DNA from: Brevibacillus parabrevis
GTDB lineage: Bacteria; Bacillota; Bacilli; Brevibacillales; Brevibacillaceae
Direction: 5' to 3'
NCBI RefSeq assembly: GCF_003710905.1
Contig: NZ_RHHV01000012.1
Location: 310,001-374,000 of the forward strand
Length of the DNA: 64,000 bases
Positions 17,581-26,453 of this stretch are shown here, piece by piece (within the stretch, counting starts at the first letter, position 1; every line of letters begins with the position of its first letter). The notes under the pieces are model-generated. The model was given only the letters and a program-made list of their open reading frames with translations. It was not told the DNA's origin and ran no database searches. A program made the translations under genes and the position numbers.

Positions 17581-17751
17581 ATGGATTGGTTGCGGTATTT
17601 GCGTGACGCCGTTGGTGAGGACGAGGACATTGAAGAAATCGAAGTAAAAGTGGAATACGAAGATGGCACGAAGAAAAAATGGATCTTCTCGCGGAATCAA
17701 GATCCGGTCTTGGAAGACAACGACGACGAAGATGACGAGGACGAAGATTAA
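17581..17751 (+). CDS. 56-residue strongly acidic microprotein
   Basis: ATG 17581 follows AGGAGG with a spacing of about 7 bases and opens a 56-residue frame. The N-terminal half is amphipathic with alternating charged and hydrophobic residues (VKVEYEDGTKKKWIF); the last 16 residues are almost all Asp/Glu. It ends 15 bases before a perfect terminator. I do not recognise a family. The strong start site and dedicated terminator support a real gene. It lies between pdaA and the SNF2 helicase. Confidence 0.65.
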   Translation: MDWLRYLRDAVGEDEDIEEIEVKVEYEDGTKKKWIFSRNQDPVLEDNDDEDDEDED

Positions 17752-17766
17752 TCATTCGATATAGCG

Positions 17767-17800
17767 AAAAAAGATACGCTCGCCAAGGCGTATCTTTTTT
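17767..17800 (+). terminator. strong Rho-independent terminator
   Basis: AAAAAAGATACGC (17767-17779) and GCGTATCTTTTTT (17788-17800) form a perfect 13-bp stem with an 8-base loop. Confidence 0.9.
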
Positions 17801-17850
17801 CTTTCGAAATCTGCTATCATGAAACATATTTTAGGAAGCAGGTACAGGCC

Positions 17851-20800
17851 ATGAGCTTTTCAATCAGCCATCAAAAAATCAAAGAATGGTGCGGTCGCCT
17901 CTCCTACGAGCGGGGCAAAGCCTTTTATCGCTCGCAAAAGGTGAGCGTCGATACGTTTCAGCCTGAGCCGATGATCGTTCGGGCAACCGTTCAGGCAGGC
18001 AAACACGACTACCAGGTACATATGGAAGGGGATGAGGCAGGGATCGTGGCGACGTGCAGCTGTCCTGCGCTGCGTTCCTATGAACAGTATTGCCAGCATA
18101 TTGCGGCTGTGCTGTTGACTGTGCGTGATCTGCCGCAGGATGAGTTTTCGCCAAAAGGGAGCCGCGTGAACACGCCAGCTTCCAGGGAAAGCGCGACGGC
18201 AGACCGGGACGATCAATTGACACAGGGCATCCTCGACTTGTTTGGCGGAGCAAGACGGCAGGGGACAAGGATGAGGAAGGTACTGCTTGACGAGCGGGCG
18301 GTACTGGAAGCGGAAATCATTTGCAAAATCGTGCCGTACGGCTATCGCAAAGCGGTGATCGGAATCGAGCTGAAGCTGGGACCAAAACGGCTGTACGTCG
18401 TCAAAAACATTCGGGACTTCCTGGCGAAAATGGAAAAAGGGGAGCCGTACGCCTTTTCCGCCCATTTTACTTACGATCCGAAGTGTCATCGCTTTTTGCA
18501 GGCGCATGAACCGATCATGGAAGAGCTTGTTCACGTCTATCATCATGAAAAGCTGTACCGCGAGACAGCAGGATACAGCTATCAGGAGGCAAAAGCGGCA
18601 GGCTCGGAGCGAACGCTGATTGTCCCGCCTTTTGCCTGGGACAGCTTGTTCGCTCACCTGCTCAAAGCTCCTGGCGTGCGCGTCGTACAGGGCGAGCAGA
18701 CGTATGAAACGTTTCAGGCGCAAACCGGGAAGGTGCCGTTGCAGTTTGCATTCGATGCGGGTGACAGCGAAGCCGAATACCGTTTGACAGTCGAGGGCTT
18801 GTCCGGTTTGACCGTGCTTCGTGAATACGGATGTATTTTGCATGACGGCGTGTGGATGAAGCAGTCAACAGATGCCTGCAACAACCTGCAGCAGTTGAAA
18901 CAAATGCTGGAAGCGCATCAAAGACAGGACATCGTCGTTCCGAAAGAGCAAATGGAGCCATTCATGACCAAGGTCGTTCCGGGCTTGATGAAGCTTGGCA
19001 GCGTCCGCATTGCCCAGCCTGTTGCCGACCGGATCGTGCAGACCCAGTTGAAGGCGAGGCTCTATCTCGACCGGATACGCGATCGGCTGCTGGCCGGACT
19101 GGAATTTCAGTACGGCGATATCGTCATCAATCCGCTTGTCACAGACACGAATGGACAGAACAGAGACAACGATCTGATCTTGATGCGCGACGGAGAGAAG
19201 GAGCAGCGGATTTTGGAACTGATGGAACAAAGCGCCTTCGTCCAGACGGAAGCGGGCTATTTTCTCGATGACGAGGAAGCCGAATACGAATTTTTGCACA
19301 CGGTCGTGCCCGAGCTGGAAAAATGGTGCAAAGTGTACGCGACCACGGCGGTCAAGCTGAGGCTGGCTTCTATGCACGTTCCGCCAAAGGTCAAGGTAGA
19401 GATCAATGAGCGAACGAATTGGCTGGAAGTCCGCTTTGACGTGGAAGGCTTCCCGCCTACTGAAATCAAGCAATTGCTGCTCGCTTTGGAAGAAAAGCGC
19501 AAATATTACCGCCTGCCTACAGGGGCGCTCTTGCCTTTGGAGACGAAAGAATTTGAGCGGATCAACCAGCTTGTCGACGAAATCGGAGTGCGCCACGCCA
19601 ACTGGATCGCCAGCGGCTTTGCGCTGCCGATGCTGCACGGCTTGCGCTTGCTGGACACGCCGCAGGACAAGACGGTGCAGTTCGGGAAAACGTTGCGCAG
19701 CTTTCTGGAAAATATGCGCAACCCGGACAACCTCGACTTCCGCGTACCGGACAGGATGGAACCAGTTTTGCGCGACTACCAGAAGTTCGGCTTCCAATGG
19801 CTCATGACGCTCGCCCATTACGGTTTTGGCGGCATTTTGGCGGACGATATGGGGCTTGGCAAAACGGTGCAAAGCATCGCGTACATGGTAGCCAAGCTCC
19901 CCGACATTCGCAGCCGCAAACAACCGATCCTGATCGTTTCGCCTGCCTCGCTTCTGTACAACTGGCGCAACGAGTTGAACAAGTTCGCTCCGGAGCTTGT
20001 AGTCCGCATCGTGGACGGGAGTCGGCAGGAACGGAATACGGCGCGCGAGGAAGCGGAAGCGGTGGATGTGCTGATCACGTCTTACCCGCTTTTGCGCAGG
20101 GATTACGCCGAATATGCCGAGCGCACGTTTCACACGCTGTTTTTGGATGAGGCGCAGGCGTTTAAAAACCATACTACCCAGACGGCGCAGGCTGTGAAGA
20201 GCATTCAGGCCGGGCAGCGCTTTGCCTTGACCGGAACGCCGATCGAAAACAGGCTGGAGGAACTGTGGTCGATCTACGACGTTGTGTTTCCCGAGCTGTT
20301 TCCCCAGCGCAAAGCTTTTCAGGACTTGCCAAGAGAAGTCATCGCCAAGCGGGCCAGACCGTTTTTGCTGCGCAGGCTGAAATCAGAGGTCTTGCAGGAG
20401 CTGCCGGAAAAAATCGAAACCTTGCAAGCGACGGCGCTTCTGCCGGAGCAGCAAAAGCTGTACATCGCCTATTTGGCCAAGCTGCAACAAGACGCCGTGA
20501 AGCACTTGAACGAGCAAACTTTTGACAAAAACCGGATCAAGATTTTGGCGGGCTTGACCAGACTTCGCCAGCTGTGCTGTCATCCAGCCCTGTTTGTCGA
20601 GGGCTACGAAGGCAGCTCCGCCAAATTCGAGCAATTGCTTGAGGTGTTGGAAGAATGTCTCGGCGCAGGCAAGCGCGTCCTGCTCTTTTCACAGTTCACG
20701 GAGATGCTCGCCATCATTGGTCGGGAGCTTGGCGATCACGGCATTCCGTTTTTTTATCTGGATGGCAACACGCCAGCCGCCGAACGGATTGAACTGTGCA

Positions 20801-21129
20801 ACCGATTCAACGACGGAGAATGCGACTTGTTCCTCATGTCGTTGAAGGCAGGGGGGACGGGTCTGAATTTGACGGGAGCGGACACGGTCATTTTGTACGA
20901 TCTGTGGTGGAATCCGGCCGTTGAGGAGCAGGCAGCAGACCGGGCGCACCGGATCGGCCAGAAAAGGGTCGTCCAGGTCATCAGACTGGTGGCTCAAGGG
21001 ACGGTCGAAGAAAAGATGTACGAGTTGCAGCAAAAGAAAAAGCATTTGATCGAGGAAGTCATCGCCCCCGGAGAAGCAGCGATTTCGACGATGAGCGAAG
21101 AAGACCTGCGGGAAATTTTGATGATATGA
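17851..21129 (+). CDS. SWIM zinc-finger SNF2-family helicase
   Basis: This 1092-residue DNA-dependent ATPase has an N-terminal SWIM zinc finger (Cys 69, Cys 71, Cys 81, His 83), a long middle region, then the two SNF2/Rad54-like motor lobes. Motif I is DDMGLGKT (Lys 671), motif II DEAQ (from Asp 766), motif III LTGTPIENRLEELWS and motif VI DRAHRIGQ. Such SWIM-SNF2 proteins occur widely in Bacilli and probably remodel protein-DNA complexes or assist transcription or repair; no specific role is established. It is flanked by terminators on both sides, so it is monocistronic. Confidence 0.9.
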   Translation: MSFSISHQKIKEWCGRLSYERGKAFYRSQKVSVDTFQPEPMIVRATVQAGKHDYQVHMEGDEAGIVATCSCPALRSYEQYCQHIAAVLLTVRDLPQDEFSPKGSRVNTPASRESATADRDDQLTQGILDLFGGARRQGTRMRKVLLDERAVLEAEIICKIVPYGYRKAVIGIELKLGPKRLYVVKNIRDFLAKMEKGEPYAFSAHFTYDPKCHRFLQAHEPIMEELVHVYHHEKLYRETAGYSYQEAKAAGSERTLIVPPFAWDSLFAHLLKAPGVRVVQGEQTYETFQAQTGKVPLQFAFDAGDSEAEYRLTVEGLSGLTVLREYGCILHDGVWMKQSTDACNNLQQLKQMLEAHQRQDIVVPKEQMEPFMTKVVPGLMKLGSVRIAQPVADRIVQTQLKARLYLDRIRDRLLAGLEFQYGDIVINPLVTDTNGQNRDNDLILMRDGEKEQRILELMEQSAFVQTEAGYFLDDEEAEYEFLHTVVPELEKWCKVYATTAVKLRLASMHVPPKVKVEINERTNWLEVRFDVEGFPPTEIKQLLLALEEKRKYYRLPTGALLPLETKEFERINQLVDEIGVRHANWIASGFALPMLHGLRLLDTPQDKTVQFGKTLRSFLENMRNPDNLDFRVPDRMEPVLRDYQKFGFQWLMTLAHYGFGGILADDMGLGKTVQSIAYMVAKLPDIRSRKQPILIVSPASLLYNWRNELNKFAPELVVRIVDGSRQERNTAREEAEAVDVLITSYPLLRRDYAEYAERTFHTLFLDEAQAFKNHTTQTAQAVKSIQAGQRFALTGTPIENRLEELWSIYDVVFPELFPQRKAFQDLPREVIAKRARPFLLRRLKSEVLQELPEKIETLQATALLPEQQKLYIAYLAKLQQDAVKHLNEQTFDKNRIKILAGLTRLRQLCCHPALFVEGYEGSSAKFEQLLEVLEECLGAGKRVLLFSQFTEMLAIIGRELGDHGIPFFYLDGNTPAAERIELCNRFNDGECDLFLMSLKAGGTGLNLTGADTVILYDLWWNPAVEEQAADRAHRIGQKRVVQVIRLVAQGTVEEKMYELQQKKKHLIEEVIAPGEAAISTMSEEDLREILMI

Positions 21130-21131
21130 CC

Positions 21132-21176
21132 AAAAAGCGGCCAGTCTGCCAAGTTGCGCAGAACGGGTCGCTTTTT
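21132..21176 (+). terminator. terminator of the SNF2 gene
   Basis: AAAAAGCG (21132-21139) pairs with CGCTTTTT (21169-21176); additional G-C pairs extend the stem inward. Confidence 0.75.
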
Positions 21177-21288
21177 CGTTGGAGGAATTGGCAAACTGCC
21201 AAGGATATTTGTCCGTTTCGTCAACCTGTATACACGAATATTTTATGAAGAAGGTGAGCGCTTGAATTAGGAACACGGGGGGAATGGA

Positions 21289-23223
21289 ATGGAACAGTAT
21301 GTGATCAAACCATGGGACACTAGAGATGGAAGCGAGCCCACTCCTGTCGATTGGGATATGCAAGTACCTCCGGAAGTAGATGCAGTCGCTGAGCTTGTCA
21401 TAAAGGAATACGACATGACCGTTCACAACAGGACATTGATTACCTCGAAGCCTGACAAAGGCGGTGCCATCTGGCGAATCGAGACGAACAAAGGCCCGCG
21501 CAGTCTGAAAGTGCTCCACCGGACGCCAGAGAGAAGCCTCTACAGCGTAGGTTTGCAGGAATACGTAGTCAGGCAGGGAGCAAGGGTGCCAGCGCTGATT
21601 CCGGCCAGGGACGGGAAGCTGTTTGTGGAGAAGGGCGGAAAGCTGTGGATTGTCACCGACTGGATTTCCCTTGAACCAGCGGCCAAAGTCGACCTGACAG
21701 GGGCGCAGGAGCTGTGCTACGGCTTGGGCGAATTTCATCGGCACACCAAAGGGTACGTGCCGCCAGCAGGGGCCAAAAACTCTTCCCGTCTGTATCGCTG
21801 GCCCAACTACTATCAAAAGATCGCCAAAAAAATCGGCTGGATGCGTGAAATGGCCAAAGCGTATCGGGAAACGGCGGCAAGCGGTCCGATCTTGGCGGTC
21901 GTCGACAAATACGAACAGCAAGCAATCGCAGCACTGGAGCGGCTGAAAGCATCTTCCTATCCGAAAATGGTGCAAATGGGCGAGCCGCACTGGGGATTGG
22001 TTCACCAGGACTACGGCTGGTCCAATGGACAGAACGGACCTGGCGGACTGTGGGTTATCGACCTGGACGGCGTGGCGTACGACTTGCCGTTTCGCGACCT
22101 GCGGAAGCTGATTACCAGCACGATGGACGACATGGGTGTCTGGGACGTGACATGGATGAGAGGGATGATCGAAGCGTATCACCGGGCGAACCCGCTCGAT
22201 CGTGAGTCCTTCGAAATCCTGCTGCTCGATATGTCCGTGCCAAACGAATTTTACAAGCATTTAAAAGAAATGTTTTACGATCCGGTCACCTTCCTGAACA
22301 CCGAGGCAGAGGGTATTTTGCAGCGGGTTGTGGCAACCGATCAGACAAAAGACCAGGCGCTTGCGGAGTTGGCCAAAGACAGCAGTCAATACCAGCCAGG
22401 CAATTACACGCAAGTGGTTGTACCGCGTTCACCGGAACGGCAATCGCTTGCGAGTACAGAGAATCAGGCCAACTGGCAGCTTGCTGACCAAATGCAGCTT
22501 CCTGCTCAAAGTCAAGTTCCAGAGCAAAGTCAAGTGCTTGTGCCTGTCGCGGAAGAAAAAGCGGTACTGGCAGCAGACGCCCGCCGACCAAAAGCGAAGG
22601 TCGAGAACAAGCCAGACGAAGTCAAGGCGAAAAAGGCGCTGCGCATTCCTGAGCCTGAGCCGATCCGCGCCGCTACAGTGAAGAAGCCGCAGGAGCCGAA
22701 GGAGCGAGAAAAGGCGCGGCCGGAAACGCGCAAAGAGCCGGTCAAGCAAGAAAAAGAACGCACTCCGGTTGCTGTCCAAACAACTACTCCTCCGTCAGGC
22801 TGGTTCATCAAGGCCCCGGTTGTTACACCCGTTGAAAAAGCGGAGCCTGCCAAGCAACAAGGCCCGCGCCTGAAAGCAAAAGTAGCACCCGCAAAACGTG
22901 CAAAGACGGGAGATAAGCCAGTCAAGAAGAAAGCGTCCAGTCAGGGAAGCAAACAAAGCGCAACGAACAAAAAAGCGGTTGCCAAAAAAGCAATTACAAA
23001 GCTGCAAGCAAAAAAACCGCTCAACAAGTCTCCCAAAACGAGCGAAAAAGCAAAAGCAGGGAACCAAGTGGTAGCAAAGTCCGGTTCTCCCCGGAAAACT
23101 CAGCATGCAGCCGTCACGCATCCATACAAAAAAACGGCAGCTCCAAGCCGGAAATCAGCCAGCAGCCAAGCAAAAAAGCCGCGTTCGGCAAAAGCGCAAA
23201 AAACAGGCAGAAACATGCTGTGA
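21289..23223 (+). CDS. cotS: CotS-family spore coat protein with Lys/Ala-rich tail
   Basis: The 644-residue protein has an N-terminal kinase-like fold of the CotS/CotI/YutH family (about residues 50-350). LVHQDYGWSN is the Brenner-type catalytic loop and VIDLDGVAYD the metal-binding Asp motif. Residues from about 380 onward are low complexity: first Gln/Pro/Glu-rich, then increasingly Lys/Ala/Ser-rich and strongly basic to the end. Known CotS proteins are about 350 residues, so the tail of roughly 260 residues is unusual and may be a cross-linking or binding segment. ATG 21289 follows GGGGGG. The downstream glycosyltransferase matches the CotS-CotSA pairing, although in Bacillus cotSA precedes cotS. 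Confidence 0.82.
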   Translation: MEQYVIKPWDTRDGSEPTPVDWDMQVPPEVDAVAELVIKEYDMTVHNRTLITSKPDKGGAIWRIETNKGPRSLKVLHRTPERSLYSVGLQEYVVRQGARVPALIPARDGKLFVEKGGKLWIVTDWISLEPAAKVDLTGAQELCYGLGEFHRHTKGYVPPAGAKNSSRLYRWPNYYQKIAKKIGWMREMAKAYRETAASGPILAVVDKYEQQAIAALERLKASSYPKMVQMGEPHWGLVHQDYGWSNGQNGPGGLWVIDLDGVAYDLPFRDLRKLITSTMDDMGVWDVTWMRGMIEAYHRANPLDRESFEILLLDMSVPNEFYKHLKEMFYDPVTFLNTEAEGILQRVVATDQTKDQALAELAKDSSQYQPGNYTQVVVPRSPERQSLASTENQANWQLADQMQLPAQSQVPEQSQVLVPVAEEKAVLAADARRPKAKVENKPDEVKAKKALRIPEPEPIRAATVKKPQEPKEREKARPETRKEPVKQEKERTPVAVQTTTPPSGWFIKAPVVTPVEKAEPAKQQGPRLKAKVAPAKRAKTGDKPVKKKASSQGSKQSATNKKAVAKKAITKLQAKKPLNKSPKTSEKAKAGNQVVAKSGSPRKTQHAAVTHPYKKTAAPSRKSASSQAKKPRSAKAQKTGRNML

Positions 23224-23248
23224 GTCGCAATAGGAAAGGAGAATTCGG

Positions 23249-24403
23249 ATGAAGGTAGTCATGATCTGTACGGAAAAACTGCCCGTTCCTCCGGTGCGGG
23301 GCGGTGCGATCCAGACGTATATAGCGGGAATCGCGGACACGCTGGGACAGCACCATGATTTGACCATTCTCGGGACGTCTGACCCGACTCTCGCCATGGA
23401 CGAAAGGGTGCGGAACGTCCGTTATGCGCGTGTGCACGGACTCGGCGTGTTCGAAATCTACGCGCAGGAAGTGCTCGCGTTTTTGCGGGCGAATGCGTAC
23501 GATGTCATCCACGTGTTCAATCGGCCGCGGCTCGTGCCGATGATTCGGGAAGTGTGCCCGAATGCGCGAATCGTGTTGAGCATGCACAACGACATGTTTG
23601 ATGCCGCCAAAATCTCTCCGGAGGACGCGGCGCAAGCCATTGCCAGCACATCAAAAATCATCACGATCAGCGATTATGTCGGCCGCGTCATCGCGTCGCT
23701 CTACCCGCAAGCCCAAGGCAAGCTGCGCACGATCTATTCAGGCGTCGATTTGCAGACGTTCGTACCGTGGGAAAGCTCGCAGACCGCGCGAAAAATTCGT
23801 CAGGAACTGCGGACTGCGCACAATTTGGGAAACAAGCAAGTCATTTTGTTCGTCGGCAGGCTCACCCCGAAAAAAGGGGCGGACATTCTGGTGCGGGCGA
23901 TGAATGAGCTTGGTGCCCATCATGACAATCTGGCGCTGGTGCTCGTAGGCGGTTCGTGGTACAGCGTCGACAAGATCAGCGATTACGTAGCGTATGTACG
24001 CGCGCTCGCCGATCGTTTGCCGATTCCGGTCATTACGACTGGATATGTGGCAGCAGAAAACATTCACCACTGGTTTTGGGCGGGAGATATTTTCGTCTGT
24101 CCTTCGCAGTGGGAGGAGCCGCTTGCTCGCGTCCATTACGAAGCGATGGCCGCAGGGTTGCCGTTTGTGACGACGAAGCGCGGTGGAAACGCAGAAGTCA
24201 TCATCAGAGGAAACGGGCTTTTGGTGGAAGAACCGGAGAATCCGCAGTCGTTTGCCACCCAGTTGAAACAGTTGCTCGCCAGTCGTGAGTTGCAGCGCAA
24301 AATGGGCAACAGCGGCAGGAAACTGGCAGAGCAACGCTTTACGTGGAATCGGGTGGCCGAGGAAGTGCTGGATGTATGGAGGAGCTTGTCGTTTGAAAAC
24401 TGA
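23249..24403 (+). CDS. cotSA: CotSA-like spore coat glycosyltransferase (family 4)
   Basis: This 384-residue GT-B glycosyltransferase has an N-terminal acceptor domain (PPVRGGAIQTYIAG loop) and a C-terminal GT4 donor domain with FVGRLTPKKG and the E-x7-E motif near PSQWEEPLARVHYEAMAAG. It begins 25 bases after the CotS-like gene with AAAGGAG upstream, so they form an operon. In B. subtilis CotSA is a coat component needed with CotS for coat assembly, and this pairing supports the assignment. The actual sugar donor is unknown. Confidence 0.83.
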   Translation: MKVVMICTEKLPVPPVRGGAIQTYIAGIADTLGQHHDLTILGTSDPTLAMDERVRNVRYARVHGLGVFEIYAQEVLAFLRANAYDVIHVFNRPRLVPMIREVCPNARIVLSMHNDMFDAAKISPEDAAQAIASTSKIITISDYVGRVIASLYPQAQGKLRTIYSGVDLQTFVPWESSQTARKIRQELRTAHNLGNKQVILFVGRLTPKKGADILVRAMNELGAHHDNLALVLVGGSWYSVDKISDYVAYVRALADRLPIPVITTGYVAAENIHHWFWAGDIFVCPSQWEEPLARVHYEAMAAGLPFVTTKRGGNAEVIIRGNGLLVEEPENPQSFATQLKQLLASRELQRKMGNSGRKLAEQRFTWNRVAEEVLDVWRSLSFEN

Positions 24404-24415
24404 CGGGAGACAAAT

Positions 24416-24467
24416 GCCCACTTTCACGAGACGGGATCGGAGAAGTGGGCTATGGCTCGTTTTTTTT
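24416..24467 (+). terminator. candidate terminator of cotS-cotSA
   Basis: GCCCACTT (24416-24423) pairs with AAGTGGGC (24443-24450). A run of eight T residues follows 9 bases later, which is further than usual, so the call is moderate. Confidence 0.5.
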
Positions 24468-24539
24468 CTCGCAGAAAAGACAAGCCTACGTTTTCTTATT
24501 CAAGCCTTCGAGAGCTTGTCCAAAACAACAAAAGCTGTC

Positions 24540-24613
24540 GCTGCAAAAAGCAGCTCCCACTCCTGGGGTGTTTTTGCATAAAGAGGACGTCGCATGAGGC
24601 AAAGGAGTGGGAG
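24540..24613 (-). terminator. terminator of the TTG-started gene at 24634
   Basis: CTCCCACTCCT (24554-24564) pairs with AGGAGTGGGAG (24603-24613) over 11 bp. Read on the minus strand the stem is followed by CTGCTTTTTGCAG. Confidence 0.6.
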
Positions 24614-24633
24614 AACGGGGGAAGGCGCGTACC

Positions 24634-25242
24634 TTACAAAGCTTTTGCCGATCCTTCGATCACTTTCAATACGACGGGTTCAGCCTCGTCTTCTTCGTGC
24701 GTGGCAAATGCCTCGGCCGGAGGTGGAGCATCCGGGATGATCGCGGCAATGCGGTTCAGCGGAATGAGAATACAAGTTCCGTGGTTGGCGTCCAGCGCAA
24801 GCTCGATGATTCCATCGTCTACTCTCTTTAGTTGTCCGACCCGATAAGGGCGGCTGTCCGGCCCCCAGTCGGAAGTAAGGATCACTTCGATGGTCCGGTT
24901 TTGCCGCATGCATTTTTGCAGTTCCTTGCGCAGTCCAGCCACGCTTTCCTGCTCGGGAGTATCCTCTGCTTCTACGTCCACTTTGACAATCGGAGCGGGA
25001 ATGACCAACGGCTTGGGCGCTTCGAACTGGACGATTGGCGCTTCTACCTGAACGGTCGGGGTGGCGCTGGTGACGGATACATGAGGAGCAGGCGTCGTCA
25101 CTTTCACCTGAGGAGCGCGCACGTGGAGGCGGACGATTCGGTGCAGCCTGTCTAGCAAGCGGTTGGCAGTCCGGCTACCGGGCTGACGGCGTCTGCTGCT
25201 CGCGGCTGACTTCGCTCTGGCCTTCTTTTTGGCTGATTTCAA
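24634..25242 (-). CDS. uncharacterised spore/envelope-type protein, basic N-terminus
   Basis: TTG 25242 follows AGGAGG with a 9-base gap; the frame is open to 25284 but has no good start there. The 202-residue product begins with a very basic Lys/Arg/Ser-rich stretch (residues 1-35), passes through a repetitive Val/Pro/Thr region (about 45-95, alternating V-x-V and PAP patterns), then a small beta-rich domain near residues 110-170 (TIEVILTSDWGP and CILIPLNRIAAI). The last domain resembles the DUF2642/LSm-like proteins of spore formers, which is a tentative match. It converges on cotSA and has its own terminator. Confidence 0.6.
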   Translation of the reverse strand: MKSAKKKARAKSAASSRRRQPGSRTANRLLDRLHRIVRLHVRAPQVKVTTPAPHVSVTSATPTVQVEAPIVQFEAPKPLVIPAPIVKVDVEAEDTPEQESVAGLRKELQKCMRQNRTIEVILTSDWGPDSRPYRVGQLKRVDDGIIELALDANHGTCILIPLNRIAAIIPDAPPPAEAFATHEEDEAEPVVLKVIEGSAKAL

Positions 25243-25385
25243 GAGAATACACCTCCTACTGTCTTGCTTTATCCTATTCAGCACAAAAACGGACCGAAAT
25301 GGACAAATACCCGCAGAGAACGAAAATCAGGCAGGAAAACATCGGTAAATTTAGCGGAAATTTTTAAAATCAAATGGAAAATCGT

Positions 25386-25391
25386 GTATAC
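25386..25391 (+). promoter_or_regulatory. candidate -10 box of the MoxR cluster
   Basis: TATACT lies 40 bases before the first gene of the cluster in an AT-rich stretch, with only a weak TTTAAA-like -35 element about 17 bases upstream. Confidence 0.35.
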
Positions 25392-25430
25392 TATTCAGGT
25401 AATCTCAAAAAGAGAGATGGAGGATTTACC

Positions 25431-26453
25431 ATGAATCAAATGCCAATGACCCCAATGGGAGTGGGGAAATTATTGGACAAAAGCTTTAACGTTTACCGTC
25501 AGCACTTCGGAGCGTTCTTTCTCCTGGCTCTTATTTGGTTTGGTCCTTTTCTGCTGGTGCAGCAGTTGCTCCTGATCGATGTCAGCAGCATTCCGCTGCT
25601 CATGCAGGATACGGAAGGGCTGGAATTTTGGGAAGCAATGGGTGAAAAGTTTGGTGGTCAGGAAGATTTGCTCACCCAAAACGTAGCCATGATGCTTCTG
25701 TATGCGTTCGTCGTTGCGCCGTTGACGATGGTTGTTGCCTATCCGCAATTGATCGCGGGTGCCACGTTCATGACGAAGTCTGCGTTGGAGGAACAGCCTG
25801 TTGATTTGAAGGCGGGATTGAAGCAAGCATTGGGCAGATTTTGGCCGCTTGTGGGGAGCACGATTGTTTACGGCTTGCTGGCAGTCGCCTTGACGATCGG
25901 TTTTCTGCTCGTCTTTATGCTCATCGGCTTCTTGCTGGTGCTGGCTACCGGAAATTCGATCGAAACGTTCTTCGATTCCGACAGCACGTTGAGTCCGTTT
26001 ATTTTTATCGTTGTCTTTTTGTTCGGCTACATCTTGTTTTTGGCCGGAATCGTTCTCGTCCCGGGTTATTTCCTGCTCAGATGGAGCTTTTACCTGCCGC
26101 TCGTCCTGTTTGAAAGAAACGGCATCGGGATCGACAAAAGCTGGAATTTGACAAAAGGAAATTTTTGGCGATTGTTTGCGATCTACCTCGTGCTCAGCAT
26201 TCTGTATTCGATCTTTTCCGGCGGCATCCAGGTGGCTGTCATGGGCATTATGGGAACGTCTGTCATCTCCCAAATCATCATGGTCGTGCTCAGTTGCCTG
26301 CTGATGCCGTGGATGGCGATTGTTTATGCGCTCGCCTACTTCGATTTGCGCGTCCGCAAAGACGGCACGGACCTGGAAGCCCTCATGAGCAAACAACTGG
26401 ATCAAGATATCGACCGCCTTTTGGCAAAAGATTCAGGAGCTACCCATGAGTAA
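25431..26453 (+). CDS. multi-pass membrane protein opening the MoxR cluster
   Basis: ATG 25431 follows GGAGG with a spacing of about 7 bases and is chosen over the in-frame start at 25374. The 340-residue protein has about six hydrophobic segments, with the charged motif SWNLTKGNFWR before the fifth, a pattern of the glycerophosphodiester phosphodiesterase membrane-domain-like families. No catalytic domain is attached. It overlaps the next gene by 8 bases, so it is translated with the cluster. Its role may be as a membrane partner, but this is inference from context. Confidence 0.75.
   Translation: MNQMPMTPMGVGKLLDKSFNVYRQHFGAFFLLALIWFGPFLLVQQLLLIDVSSIPLLMQDTEGLEFWEAMGEKFGGQEDLLTQNVAMMLLYAFVVAPLTMVVAYPQLIAGATFMTKSALEEQPVDLKAGLKQALGRFWPLVGSTIVYGLLAVALTIGFLLVFMLIGFLLVLATGNSIETFFDSDSTLSPFIFIVVFLFGYILFLAGIVLVPGYFLLRWSFYLPLVLFERNGIGIDKSWNLTKGNFWRLFAIYLVLSILYSIFSGGIQVAVMGIMGTSVISQIIMVVLSCLLMPWMAIVYALAYFDLRVRKDGTDLEALMSKQLDQDIDRLLAKDSGATHE

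Noticed and set aside
21254-21270. TTG start with AAGAAGGTGAGC before cotS
   Set aside because: The frame stops after two codons (TTG AAT TAG), so the good ribosome binding site is probably chance or a remnant.
24452-24847. 131-codon plus-strand frame after cotSA
   Set aside because: It crosses two terminator hairpins and most of it is antisense to the TTG-started gene at 24634-25242.
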